Source: Candidatus Uabimicrobium amorphum (lineage in GTDB: Bacteria > Planctomycetota > Uabimicrobiia > Uabimicrobiales > Uabimicrobiaceae). From it: DNA of 64,000 nucleotides. Every line of letters starts with the position of its first letter. Position 1 is the stretch's first letter. Where the stretch lies: positions 4,774,001 to 4,838,000 of the forward strand of contig NZ_AP019860.1 in NCBI RefSeq assembly GCF_009002475.1, in the 5' to 3' direction. Below the pieces are notes generated by a model, which was not told where the DNA came from, did no database searches, and saw only the letters and a list, made by a program, of their open reading frames with translations. Of the stretch, positions 17,318-25,774 are shown one piece after another. A program made the position numbers and the translations under genes.

Positions 17318-17629
17318 TTGTTTAACTCCTCTCTAAATATTTCTACTTTCATCATATTTATTTTCACGTTATTATATCTTTTTGGCAAGGCAATGTAAAA
17401 TGTTTGCCGTATATTTTCCGTATATTTTGCAAATGTAGATGTGAAGATGCAAAAGTGGTGTAAAGATTATATCTACAAACAAAAAAAGCCGGAAATGTTG
17501 TTTCTACATTTCCAGCTTCAAATCTCTATTTTACATTGGTAAATTAGAATTACTCTCATTATAACGATTTCTGGTTTTATGAAAAGTTATTTTCAAAAAT
17601 TTGTCCTAAATTTTCGATTAGGAAATGTT
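17318..17629. other. Intergenic region between the VOC and P450 genes
   Basis: About 310 bases between divergent genes. Apart from the hairpin at 17486-17518 and the P450 ribosome site (AGGA, 17620-17623) nothing is recognised. Promoters for both genes must be here. Confidence 0.4.
17486..17518 (-). terminator. Rho-independent terminator oriented to the minus strand
   Basis: An AAGC-GGAAATGT arm pairs with ACATTTCC-GCTT around a seven-base loop, with one opposed C/A. Read on the minus strand the stem is followed by seven T residues. No minus-strand gene lies upstream of it within several kilobases, so it may end antisense transcription or a small RNA. Confidence 0.55.
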
Positions 17630-18955
17630 ATGTCCAAAAAATATGATTATCCCAAAGGGCCAAGGATGCCAAGTTTTGTGCAAACTTTCCACTGGTTTTT
17701 TCGCGTGTATCCTTTTTTAACAAGATGTGCTGAGCGGTTTTCTAGTCCGATAAGATTAAAATTTCTCGGATTTGGCAAAGTAGTCATGTTTAGTGATCCA
17801 CAATCTATTCGCGAAATTTTTTTGGGAGACACAAATGTTTTATTTGCTGGCGAAGGCAATAGTTTATTGGAACCTTTTCTCGGAAAGAACTCTTTGCTAA
17901 TTCTAGACCAGGAGCGCCATCTGCGTGAGCGTCGCTTGTTGCTTCCGCCTTTTCATGGTGAGAGGATGCGCCACTATGGACAATTTATGCAAGATATTAG
18001 CGAAAAAATAATGGATAAGTGGCCCGTGGGTAAGCCTTTTGCCGTAGACAACTATTTACAAGAAATTTCTCTCGAAGTTATATTACGAGTTGTTTTTGGT
18101 ATTGAAGATCAACAAAAATTTGTTACTTACAAAAAGGCTATTCTGGCTTTACTGCGTCATATGGACGGATTTGGTGCACTTGTGTTATTTTTGCCGGTGC
18201 TACAGAAAGATTTAGGACGATTTAGTCGTTGGGGACGCTTTCAAAATGATATGCGTAAATTTAACGATCTTATCTATGAGGAACTCAAAGGACATAGCAC
18301 CGAATCTGGTGAAGATATTTTGAGTTTGTTAATAAACGCCACTTATGAAGATGGAAGCAAAATGCAACCGCCAGAGATTCGCGACCAACTTCTTACCGCT
18401 CTTCTTGCGGGACATGAAACTACTGCGACTGCTTTGGCATGGGCTTTATATTGGTTAGATAAGACGCCACGAGTTTATCAAAAACTTTGTGAAGAGTTAG
18501 ACAGTGTAGATGAGTGGGATGCGAAAACTCTCTCGCGTTTGCCGTACCTTGATGCGGTGTGTAAGGAAACTTTGCGACTCAATCCGGTTATTCCTATTGT
18601 CGCACGGCGCCTACAGCAAGACTACACGGTGAACGGCTACCATTTATCAAAAGGAACATTGGTGGCACCGTGTATTTTTCTTACTCACCACCGAGAGGAT
18701 CTATATCCAAATCCCCAAGAATTTCGTCCCGAAAGATTTATCGAACGCAAGTATTCACCGTATGAATTTTTGCCATTCGGTGGTGGAGTGAGGAAATGTA
18801 TAGGAGCTGCCTTTGCCACCTATGAAATGAAGCTTGTTTTGGCAACTATTTTGAGGCGATTTTCCATCAAGCTCAAAAATACTAAGTTAAAAATGAAACG
18901 TCGTTCTGTGGTGATTACTCCGGGGAAGTTACAACTAGTGGTTCATGAACGCTAA
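17630..18955 (+). CDS. Cytochrome P450
   Basis: 441 residues. The haem-thiolate loop FGGGVRKCIG carries the ligand Cys390. The I-helix reads AGHETTATAL (acid/alcohol pair Glu-Thr present), the K-helix KETLRLNP gives the ExxR, and FRPERF precedes the haem loop. It would hydroxylate a lipid, fatty acid or secondary metabolite using a separate electron donor; no ferredoxin or reductase is adjacent. The ATG at 17630 follows AGGA by six bases, whereas the in-frame ATG at 17579 has no SD. No membrane anchor is visible, so it is probably soluble. Bacterial P450s of this look resemble CYP families of myxobacteria and cyanobacteria (CYP110/120-like), a tentative placement. Confidence 0.92.
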   Translation: MSKKYDYPKGPRMPSFVQTFHWFFRVYPFLTRCAERFSSPIRLKFLGFGKVVMFSDPQSIREIFLGDTNVLFAGEGNSLLEPFLGKNSLLILDQERHLRERRLLLPPFHGERMRHYGQFMQDISEKIMDKWPVGKPFAVDNYLQEISLEVILRVVFGIEDQQKFVTYKKAILALLRHMDGFGALVLFLPVLQKDLGRFSRWGRFQNDMRKFNDLIYEELKGHSTESGEDILSLLINATYEDGSKMQPPEIRDQLLTALLAGHETTATALAWALYWLDKTPRVYQKLCEELDSVDEWDAKTLSRLPYLDAVCKETLRLNPVIPIVARRLQQDYTVNGYHLSKGTLVAPCIFLTHHREDLYPNPQEFRPERFIERKYSPYEFLPFGGGVRKCIGAAFATYEMKLVLATILRRFSIKLKNTKLKMKRRSVVITPGKLQLVVHER

Positions 18956-19144
18956 GGGAAAAGGCATTTCGCACACGTGGATTGTTGATTGCGGTGGAAT
19001 ATGTAATTGTTTATAAACAAAGTTTTACCTTGGTGGAGCGAAAATAGTTTTTATTGTCTATCATTCTGTGATATAGTGGAATTAACACACGATTAACGAT
19101 GTAATTAACACACACCTATAGGAATATGTTTCGGAGGTCGTTAC

Positions 19145-20479
19145 GTGAACAAAATAGTTTTATTTAGTATTAGCTTGTTTATTTTCGCTATTTTTCCTGC
19201 TGCGGAAGATATCGATGGTTTTCCCAAAGATTTCCCACAGCTTTATGATAGCGGAGGTAATGGTTATGGATCTGCTCTTTCTGGATTTGGGGGGAATCAC
19301 TCCTTAGATCGTGAAGGAAATCGCAAAGCCATTAGCAAAAACCCTGTTATCCTTTTACACGGGAATGGCGGCAATGCACATCACCCACAATGGGGGATGC
19401 TGAAGTTGCGTTCTTTTCTCAAGGAAAAAGGATATAATCATTCAGAAATTTGGGCCGTTTCTTATCTAGGTCCGGACAATTCTGATGCAGAACTTCCTGA
19501 TCCTCATCGTAATAACATCAACGATGTACGCAGTTTTATTGATGCCGTACGTGAATATCTCGATGTACAAAAAGTTGATATCATCTCTCACTCTCTAGGC
19601 GGAACGTTAGTGAAGTCTTACTTGATGGGACTTCGTGAAGATGGGTCTTGGGACAAGTCGTTACGTCGTTTTGACGCGGTGGGAACCGTTGTTACCATGG
19701 CGGCAGGTAACTATGGACTAGGTGCATTTTCTGTTGGTGAGTTTCAGACCGGTGGTGCATTTGAAGCAAAGATCCATAGTTTAGATGGTGTCAAAGATGA
19801 TACTCCATATGGTTCTAGCGAAGGTTCTTCACAAAAAGGTCCTTACCAAAAAGTGAGCAAACTGGATAACGATCAAATTACTTATGTCGCTGTCTGGGCA
19901 GAAGGGGATTTTGTCGATATGCAAAATCCGAAAACGGGTCGTTTGGAAGGAGCAGACTTTAATCGTGGTTATAATTTAGGTTGGGGATTAGAAGGACACG
20001 AAAAAATCATTAAAGACAAAAATGTTTTTAACGGCTTCGCATCGTTTCTAAACACAAAAACCAATAAACCACCAAAACCTGCGCCACCAGTGATCACTAT
20101 TTCACCAAATGGTGGTGAATTTATTGGTAAGGTAAATGTCTACGTTCGCGCAACAAACAAGCCTGAAGTAGTGTTTTATACAACAGACGGTGAGTCATGG
20201 CAGCGCTATGAAGGTCCTTTTACTTTAACAGAAGATTCTGTGGTGAAGGCCAAAGCGGAAAATAAGTATGGTAAAAGTTTAGAAGTGAGTGTTACTTTTA
20301 CAAAAAGCGCTACTCCGCCATACAAAAAAGTTCTCGCCACTGCGACAGAGCATTATATGGCAGGTCGTATTGACAACCAAAAATATATAGAGCTTGGATC
20401 TAAATATGGTTATATAGATCCTTTTTACTTATATTTAATCGAAGGTTCTAAGGGTTGGACAGACGAAAAACCTGAGTAG
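19145..20479 (+). CDS. Secreted lipase-like alpha/beta hydrolase with a chitobiase-type C-terminal domain
   Basis: 444 residues from a GTG start with GGAGG upstream. Signal peptide MNKIVLFSISLFIFAIFPAA. The hydrolase core has the oxyanion strand VILLHGNGG and the nucleophile elbow SHSLGGT with Ser150. After a Pro-rich linker (KPPKPAPP) comes a chitobiase/beta-hexosaminidase C-terminal-like module (about 325-385: FYTTDGESW...GPFTLTEDSVVKAKAE), usually a carbohydrate- or surface-binding accessory. The final 60 residues are not recognised. It probably acts on esters outside the cell. It is monocistronic with a strong terminator. Confidence 0.85.
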   Translation: MNKIVLFSISLFIFAIFPAAEDIDGFPKDFPQLYDSGGNGYGSALSGFGGNHSLDREGNRKAISKNPVILLHGNGGNAHHPQWGMLKLRSFLKEKGYNHSEIWAVSYLGPDNSDAELPDPHRNNINDVRSFIDAVREYLDVQKVDIISHSLGGTLVKSYLMGLREDGSWDKSLRRFDAVGTVVTMAAGNYGLGAFSVGEFQTGGAFEAKIHSLDGVKDDTPYGSSEGSSQKGPYQKVSKLDNDQITYVAVWAEGDFVDMQNPKTGRLEGADFNRGYNLGWGLEGHEKIIKDKNVFNGFASFLNTKTNKPPKPAPPVITISPNGGEFIGKVNVYVRATNKPEVVFYTTDGESWQRYEGPFTLTEDSVVKAKAENKYGKSLEVSVTFTKSATPPYKKVLATATEHYMAGRIDNQKYIELGSKYGYIDPFYLYLIEGSKGWTDEKPE

Positions 20480-20525
20480 TATTTTTTCAGGTAAGGGGCA
20501 GTAAAAAATATTGCTCTCAAAATTT

Positions 20526-20559
20526 ACCCGGAGTTGTAAAAGACTCCGGGTGTTTTTTT
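20526..20559 (+). terminator. Rho-independent terminator after the lipase gene
   Basis: ACCCGGAGT, loop TGTAAAAG, exact complement ACTCCGGGT, then G and seven T residues. Confidence 0.92.
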
Positions 20560-20665
20560 GCACATTTGACAATAATATTTTCAATCTTTATAAACATAGT
20601 GGTACCATTGAGATGGTTGTAAAATTTTTATAGCAATTAGATTGCTAGATTGAAAGGGGATTGTA

Positions 20666-21763
20666 GTGAAAGCATACATTTTTGCCGTAATGTTCGCTGT
20701 TGTTTCGTGTCAGGCACAACTAAAGACCTTTGATAACATAATACCCGTGGATGACACTTTTAGTAAAAATATGTATCCCACAAGTGCGCAGTCGCGTAAT
20801 TACCGCCTTGCTGCTGATTTTTCTAAAAAGCGCGCTGGAAAAGCACTGATCGTTATCCAGGGTTATGATATTGTTTTTGAAGAGTATCACAATGGGCACG
20901 CTGCGGAAGTACCTTTACATATTTGGAGCGGAACAAAAGGTTTTACCGGAGCGATGGGAATGTGTGCGGTGAATGAGGGACTGGTGAGTCTTGACGACAA
21001 AATTGCCGATACGATTCCCGAGTTTAAAAAAGACCCACGCAAAGCCAAAATTACGATGCGTCACTTAATGAATTTTACGAGCGGCCTAAAAATAAAATTT
21101 GGTCTAACAAAAGATATGATGAAAGAAGAACAAACAATTCCCGATGTCTATCACGAGGCCATTCAACTACCGGCAACCAAAAAACCAGGTACTCATTTTG
21201 TTTATGGTGGAACACATCATCATGTGCTAGGGGCGTTTTTGCAGAAAAAACTCAAAGAAGATCCCATTAGTTATATGCAACGGAAAATTTTTAATCCTAT
21301 AGGGTTTCGCTATTCGGGATGGTATAGAGACTCTCAAGGAAATCCGGCCTTACCCTTTGGCTGCTGGACAACAGCGAGAGAGTGGGCAAAGTTTGGTATT
21401 TTGATGCGCGACGATGGAAAGTGGAAAGGCAAGCAGGTTATTCCCCAAGGCGTATTAAAACAATGCACGATTCCCACACCAGTAATGCCCGTATTTGGCT
21501 TTGGTTTTTGGTTAAATCAGGAAGTACCAGCAAAATATCGCAAAGATTTAGGCTTTTTCTTTCAGATGCGCACCAATTCATTGTTTGGTCCGGCAATTTA
21601 TCCACGAGGACCAAAAGATTTGTTTGTCGCGGCGGGGCATTTGGGAAACCGTTGTTATGTGATTCCGTCTAAAAATTTGGTGATTGTACGCCTGGGAAGC
21701 AAGAACTACGGCGACTTTGATACCAAATTTCTAAAACGAATACTCGACGGTAGGATTTTTTAA
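20666..21763 (+). CDS. Beta-lactamase-family serine hydrolase, probable lipoprotein
   Basis: 365 residues from a GTG preceded by AAGGGG. The N-terminus MKAYIFAVMFAVVSC has a lipobox-like VVSC, so Cys15 may be lipidated. The class C/penicillin-binding fold is shown by SGTK (Ser88-Lys91, the SxxK motif), the helix ITMRHLMNFTSGL that follows the active site in this family, and YGGTHHHVLG in the place of the YxN motif. It may be an esterase, D-aminopeptidase or PBP-like enzyme; true beta-lactamase activity is unlikely from sequence alone. It ends against a GC-rich hairpin repeat. Confidence 0.85.
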   Translation: MKAYIFAVMFAVVSCQAQLKTFDNIIPVDDTFSKNMYPTSAQSRNYRLAADFSKKRAGKALIVIQGYDIVFEEYHNGHAAEVPLHIWSGTKGFTGAMGMCAVNEGLVSLDDKIADTIPEFKKDPRKAKITMRHLMNFTSGLKIKFGLTKDMMKEEQTIPDVYHEAIQLPATKKPGTHFVYGGTHHHVLGAFLQKKLKEDPISYMQRKIFNPIGFRYSGWYRDSQGNPALPFGCWTTAREWAKFGILMRDDGKWKGKQVIPQGVLKQCTIPTPVMPVFGFGFWLNQEVPAKYRKDLGFFFQMRTNSLFGPAIYPRGPKDLFVAAGHLGNRCYVIPSKNLVIVRLGSKNYGDFDTKFLKRILDGRIF

Positions 21764-21767
21764 TGTA

Positions 21768-21790
21768 GGGGGCGGACCTTGTGTCCGCCC
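21768..21790. repeat. GTAGGGGCG-type hairpin repeat (copy 1)
   Basis: GGGCGGAC, loop CTTGT, complement GTCCGCCC directly after the serine hydrolase stop. A second copy lies at 59951-59975 after another gene, so this is a dispersed element that may act as a terminator. Confidence 0.7.
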
Positions 21791-21826
21791 GTTCCTAAAT
21801 ACCGTTGGTGTACGTTTCCAATTAGA

Positions 21827-21922
21827 AACCAACGAACCACAAGCCACGAACCACAAGCCATGAGCCATGAGCCATGAGCCACGAGCCACGAGCCAAGAGC
21901 CACGAGCCACGAAGCCACGAGC
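21827..21922. repeat. Heptamer tandem repeat (GAGCCAC type)
   Basis: About 13 units of seven bases, alternating among GAGCCAT, GAGCCAC, AAGCCAC and GAACCAC. One unit has gained a base. It lies between the serine hydrolase and the decayed SDR gene and probably expanded by slippage. It is not a CRISPR: there are no spacers. Confidence 0.9.
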
Positions 21923-21989
21923 TAAAAGTAAATACGTTTTTTCACCTACAATTTCCCAAATAGTACTAGGAATTCTATATTTAAAGGCA

Positions 21990-22327
21990 AAACAGGCAAT
22001 AAAAGCGACACCTTCTTCGGCATATTCTATGGCAAAAGCAGGGTTACATTCCTTCACACAACATTTAGCAATGGAGTTAGGAGATGATAACATACGTGTG
22101 AATCTGTTTCTCCCGCAGTAGTTGTTACCCCAATATACGGTGCGTTTATCGAACCTGAGAAAATTGAGCAAGAACTCCAGGGATTCAATGGATTTCATCC
22201 TATTGGACGCGTGGGTAGAGCAGAAGATGTGGCAAAAACAATCGATTTTCTCCTATCGGATAATGCCAATTGGGTAACAGGGGCGATTTGGGATGTCGAT
22301 GGTGGTGTGATGGCAGGTCGCAATTAA
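21990..22327 (+). pseudogene. SDR oxidoreductase remnant, 5' truncated and frameshifted
   Basis: The first frame reads IKATPSSAYSMAKAGLHSFT and continues to MELGDDNIRVN, including the YxxxK catalytic pair. At about 22103 one T is missing (GTGAATCTGTTTC where GTGAATTCTGTTTC is expected), after which the next frame continues VSPAVVVTPIYGAF, then HPIGRVGRAEDVAK, VTGAIWDVDGG and a stop at 22325. All are standard SDR C-terminal motifs. The Rossmann N-terminus with TGxxxGIG is absent, replaced by heptamer repeats and unrelated sequence. The gene is therefore a decayed fragment, perhaps broken when the repeat array arose. Confidence 0.9.
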
Positions 22328-22354
22328 TTTAAAACCAGTTTATGGGAGTTTATC

Positions 22355-23014
22355 ATGAAAATCAATAGTGATTTTACAAAACGCGTTGTGGTTAGACTGG
22401 AAGACTACAAATGGCAAGATTCGCCGATTGCCGGTGTGGAACGTATGATGTTAGATCGTATTGGTGGTGAGGTCGCCAGGGCAACAACGATAGTACGTTA
22501 TGCGCCAAACAGCTATTTTTCATCTCATCGCCATGGTGGAGGGGAAGAAATCTTTGTTCTCGACGGTATATTTGGCGATGAGCATGGTGAATATCCCGCA
22601 GGAACATATCTGCGCAATCCCATCGGTACAGAGCATACACCCAAAATTGGTAAAGAAGGAGCAGTGATTTTTGTAAAATTACATCAATTTTCTACAGAAG
22701 ATAAAGAGCAAATTGCGATAGATACCTTGACCGAACCATGGCTGGAAAAAGAGAAGTATAAATTTATGCCCCTACATAATTTCGAAGAGGAAAACGTTGC
22801 CTTACTTTTGCTAGATGCAAACTGTAAGCCATATAAGGAAATTTTAAAGGGGGGTGCAGAAATCTTTGTCTTGGAAGGTACGATACACGATGAGGAAGGT
22901 TCTTATCCAAAGGGAACATGGATCCGCTTGCCGCATATGAGCGAGCAACAAATTTATACTAAGGACCAAGGAGCAAAAATATACATAAAAAAAGGACACT
23001 TACCGCAAAATTGA
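22355..23014 (+). CDS. ChrR-like double cupin protein
   Basis: 219 residues in two cupin halves. The first has metal ligands in HRHGGGEE (His58, His60, Glu64) followed by the family phrase IFVLDGIFGDEHGEYPAG, as in ChrR-type cupins that act as anti-sigma C-terminal domains or free enzymes. The second half (KGGAEIFVLEGTIHDEEGSY) keeps the fold but has lost the histidines, so it is degenerate. Without the zinc-binding N-terminal domain of ChrR it is probably a free metal-binding enzyme or sensor. The SD GGGAG precedes the ATG. No sigma factor gene is near. Confidence 0.85.
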   Translation: MKINSDFTKRVVVRLEDYKWQDSPIAGVERMMLDRIGGEVARATTIVRYAPNSYFSSHRHGGGEEIFVLDGIFGDEHGEYPAGTYLRNPIGTEHTPKIGKEGAVIFVKLHQFSTEDKEQIAIDTLTEPWLEKEKYKFMPLHNFEEENVALLLLDANCKPYKEILKGGAEIFVLEGTIHDEEGSYPKGTWIRLPHMSEQQIYTKDQGAKIYIKKGHLPQN

Positions 23015-23018
23015 TGAG

Positions 23019-23059
23019 ATCTAAGTCGCTTATAGACCGAATCTATAAGCGACTTAGAT
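23019..23059. terminator. Perfect 18-bp bidirectional hairpin
   Basis: An 18-base arm (23019-23036, ATCTAAGTCGCTTATAGA), loop CCGAA, and its exact complement (23042-23059) lie between the convergent cupin and SPFH genes. It can end transcripts from both sides. Confidence 0.85.
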
Positions 23060-23061
23060 AA

Positions 23062-23949
23062 CTACGACTTCATTTGATTGGTGATTGCTTTAATGAGAGC
23101 CGTTGGGTCATTTTCTGTTGATTTGCTATTGGTAAAAACAATGATGGAACCTTTACCCTTTGCAGCGTCTCTGATGGCATCGCGCTCATCGATTCCTGCA
23201 AAATATTCGAGGATTACTTGGTCACTGACACCCTGTAATCCGTCGCGTATTTCCTTCATCGCGTCACCAATTCCTTCCGCGATCGTTTTTCGCTGTTCTA
23301 CATATGCTTGTGCTGTTAGCTTGAGGCTTTCGGCGTTGGCTTTTGCTTCTCCAACTTTGCGGATGCGTAGAGCTTCCGCTTCGGCGATGGCCGCTTCTTG
23401 TTCACGCTTCGCCGCAATGACACGGTTAAATGCGTCGGCCACTTCCTTGCTTGGTTCCGGTTCATCTACCAGAACAGTAACGATTTCATAACCGAAGGAT
23501 TCTAGTTTGCTTTTTAGATCTTCTTCTACGGCAACGGCAATATCATCTCGTGAGGTATACAAATCAGCCATTGTCATTCCCGCGGCCTTCGAGCGGATAA
23601 TGTTGAGTACAAAAGACTTGATTTGCTGTACAGGTTGATCTAACTCATAAAAAGCAGCCTGTACTTTGTTTTCTAAAACGCGAAACTGCACTGCGACAGG
23701 AAAGCGAATAAAAGCATTGTCAAGTGTTTTCACACCAACAATATCTTTGACCTCTTGTATTTTTAAGTTAACCGTTCCTACCGACGAAGCAATAGGCCAC
23801 GGCTTCTTAAATTGTAGTCCTGCTGGTTTTACAGCTTCAAATTTTCCAAAGACCTCTATGATTTGTGCTGTTTTTTGCCGAACAACAACAATACAACTTG
23901 CAATCAAAAACAACACAACAACTGCTGCTACCACATAAAAAGCTTCCAT
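23062..23949 (-). CDS. SPFH/Band 7 (stomatin-prohibitin family) membrane protein
   Basis: 295 residues. One N-terminal membrane helix (about 5-22, YVVAAVVVLFLIASCIVVV) is followed by the SPFH domain (VRQKTAQIIEVFGKFEAV to about 190) and a long Ala/Glu-rich coiled coil (AAKREQEAAIAEAEALRIRK) that drives oligomer formation. The family scaffolds membrane microdomains and modulates proteases or channels. Start is taken at the ATG at 23949, where AAAGG sits six bases upstream and the membrane helix is N-terminal; an ATG at 24009 has no SD. No NfeD or protease partner is adjacent. Confidence 0.9.
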   Translation of the reverse strand: MEAFYVVAAVVVLFLIASCIVVVRQKTAQIIEVFGKFEAVKPAGLQFKKPWPIASSVGTVNLKIQEVKDIVGVKTLDNAFIRFPVAVQFRVLENKVQAAFYELDQPVQQIKSFVLNIIRSKAAGMTMADLYTSRDDIAVAVEEDLKSKLESFGYEIVTVLVDEPEPSKEVADAFNRVIAAKREQEAAIAEAEALRIRKVGEAKANAESLKLTAQAYVEQRKTIAEGIGDAMKEIRDGLQGVSDQVILEYFAGIDERDAIRDAAKGKGSIIVFTNSKSTENDPTALIKAITNQMKS

Positions 23950-24147
23950 AATATACCTTTCATAAAGTTGTACAGCTTTTGCAATTGTGGGGTATTGTGT
24001 TTTATACAAGTGCGAAGCTGTACTAGGATGAAAAAGTTTACAGTAAGACGAGGGAGGATTCGTTTGTGTTGAAAAATTTTTAGGAAATCTGAAGTTTCGT
24101 TTTTCAACTATCTCGTAAATCTGTTATTTTACCTATACAAATACATA

Positions 24148-24197
24148 ATCGTAGCCGTAATCGTCACCGTCACCGTGACCATGACCGTGACCGTCCA
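24148..24197. repeat. Hexamer tandem repeat (CGTGAC/CGTCAC)
   Basis: About eight imperfect units of CGT(C/G)AC or CATGAC in the spacer upstream of the SGNH gene. It is next to a dispersed repeat core at 24226. Confidence 0.8.
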
Positions 24198-24225
24198 TAC
24201 CATTGACTTAAACGTAGATAACCAA

Positions 24226-24307
24226 TGTCATCCCTGACTTGATCAGGGACCCAGGCGTTTTCAAGTCGAATTTATATTGCTGGTTTCCCGCTTTCGCGGG
24301 AATGACA
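24226..24307. repeat. 82-bp dispersed repeat core (inverse orientation)
   Basis: It begins TGTCATCCCTGACTTGATCA and ends GCTTTCGCGGGAATGACA. It is the reverse complement of the 9688-9769 copy with a few substitutions and the same length. Together with the hexamer array it fills most of the 400-base gap 23950-24358. Confidence 0.88.
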
Positions 24308-24358
24308 TGAATTTGTAAGTCTTTTATTAAAAATGCTTACCTCTTAAGTCACTGGACC

Positions 24359-25774
24359 ATGACCGAAAATACAAATTTTTCATTTCTAAATGAAAAGGAC
24401 AAATCAGTGAGTTTTATACGTTATGCAGTTGTCTTTATAAGTTTCTGTGTATTAATATTTCTATTTTTACACAAGAGCCATGTCCCCGAAGTATGGGAAC
24501 GTTATAGTCAGGACTACTTTACTCTGTTGTGTTTCGCGACGGTCAATGTGGTTATTTTAAACATTACTTTTATCAAAAAAGAGCGTTGGCAGATACTGTA
24601 TAAACGGGTGACAATGTACCCAGTAATACCCACGATCGCTATTCTTCTAGGTATTTTTGTTCTTGCCGATGGTTTGTGGGATATAATGACCGTGAATCCC
24701 CTCACACCGCTTTTATTTTTAGCCACCTCTATTTTTGCACTTTTGGGGAGTCGTCATCCACAAAAAATGCTCCAGAAAATAGCTTTAATTACCATGGCAA
24801 CTATTGGAAGTTTATTTGTTGTGGAGATATTTTTTCCTCTACTACTACATTCAAAAATACCAGAGGATCAAAAGTCTTTTTATCGCGAAATTTCTTCATC
24901 GTGGCCGCAAAAAATTACAAAGGAGAAAGCGAAAGATACTCTGCGAATACTTGGACTTTGCGATTCTTTTGGTCGTGCAGGGGGGCATGAGAACTATCAT
25001 TATTTGTTGCAAAAGTATTTGAGGGAAGATGGTCGTAAGGTCGAAGTGGTTAACTTTTCTGCCGGAGGCTATGAACCTCTCCATCAATTGTATGTCCTAA
25101 AAAAATTTGCGGCACAGTACCAACCTGATGTTGTGGTTCATGGCTTTTTCGTGGGCAATGATTTTGCCAATCCGGATACAAATACTTCTGAGTTTGCCGA
25201 AATTAGCGTTCGTCAGCGTAGCGGAATCATGAAATTTCGTCCACATTCTTGGGTGCTGTTTCAGTGGCTACGTAACTACTATAAAGCACAGAATAACGTT
25301 GAGCGTGCAGGGGTTTTTAAAAAAGATACGTTTTTGGCTATTGAATACGAGCGACTACAAATTTGTCGCCCACTTTCTCCCGCAAAAGTAAGGTGGCAAG
25401 ACACTATTTTCGTTTTAGATCAAATACGTGAATATACAAAAAGCATAAACACAAAATACATCATGGTGATTCATCCAGACCAATTTCAGAGTGACAAAGG
25501 ATTACAGGACCAATTACAAAAAAAATACGCGGTGACTTGGAGAGAGTATCATTTAAGACTACCACAAAATTTTTTGATGTCTTACTGTGCCGAAAATAAC
25601 ACTCCTTGTTTGGATTTATTGCCGTACTTCCAAAAGAGTGAGGATGTGTTATATTTGTTACAAAATACTCATTACAATGACAAAGGCAACAAACTCGCTG
25701 CTCAAAAAATACATGCTTTTTTACAGGAACTGAAATATCTTAATCTAGGAAAAGCAAATGGTAAAAACAATTAG
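24359..25774 (+). CDS. Membrane protein with C-terminal SGNH hydrolase-like domain
   Basis: 471 residues. Four or five membrane helices occupy about 15-165 (YAVVFISFCVLIFLFL; FATVNVVILNITFI; VIPTIAILLGIFVLA; LLFLATSIFALLG; MATIGSLFVVEIFFPLLL). The remainder looks like an extracytoplasmic SGNH domain: ILGLCDSFG with the serine of block I, NFSAGGYEP with the glycine of block II, FFVGNDF with the Asn of block III, and THYNDKGN near the end with the block V histidine. The usual Asp before that His is replaced by Asn-Thr, so activity is uncertain. Such proteins often O-acylate or deacylate surface glycans. It overlaps the following LRR gene by 17 bases. Confidence 0.75.
   Translation: MTENTNFSFLNEKDKSVSFIRYAVVFISFCVLIFLFLHKSHVPEVWERYSQDYFTLLCFATVNVVILNITFIKKERWQILYKRVTMYPVIPTIAILLGIFVLADGLWDIMTVNPLTPLLFLATSIFALLGSRHPQKMLQKIALITMATIGSLFVVEIFFPLLLHSKIPEDQKSFYREISSSWPQKITKEKAKDTLRILGLCDSFGRAGGHENYHYLLQKYLREDGRKVEVVNFSAGGYEPLHQLYVLKKFAAQYQPDVVVHGFFVGNDFANPDTNTSEFAEISVRQRSGIMKFRPHSWVLFQWLRNYYKAQNNVERAGVFKKDTFLAIEYERLQICRPLSPAKVRWQDTIFVLDQIREYTKSINTKYIMVIHPDQFQSDKGLQDQLQKKYAVTWREYHLRLPQNFLMSYCAENNTPCLDLLPYFQKSEDVLYLLQNTHYNDKGNKLAAQKIHAFLQELKYLNLGKANGKNN

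Noticed and set aside
20666..21763. Beta-lactamase resistance gene
   Set aside because: SxxK is present but the YxN and KTG motifs are not of the class C lactamase form, so a general serine hydrolase call is safer.
21827..21922. Possible CRISPR-like array
   Set aside because: Units are seven bases long and contiguous without spacers, so it is a simple tandem repeat.
21731..22198. Minus-strand open frame across the heptamer repeats
   Set aside because: Its text is repetitive (ARGSWLVARGSW) and runs antisense to the decayed SDR gene; an artefact of the repeat.
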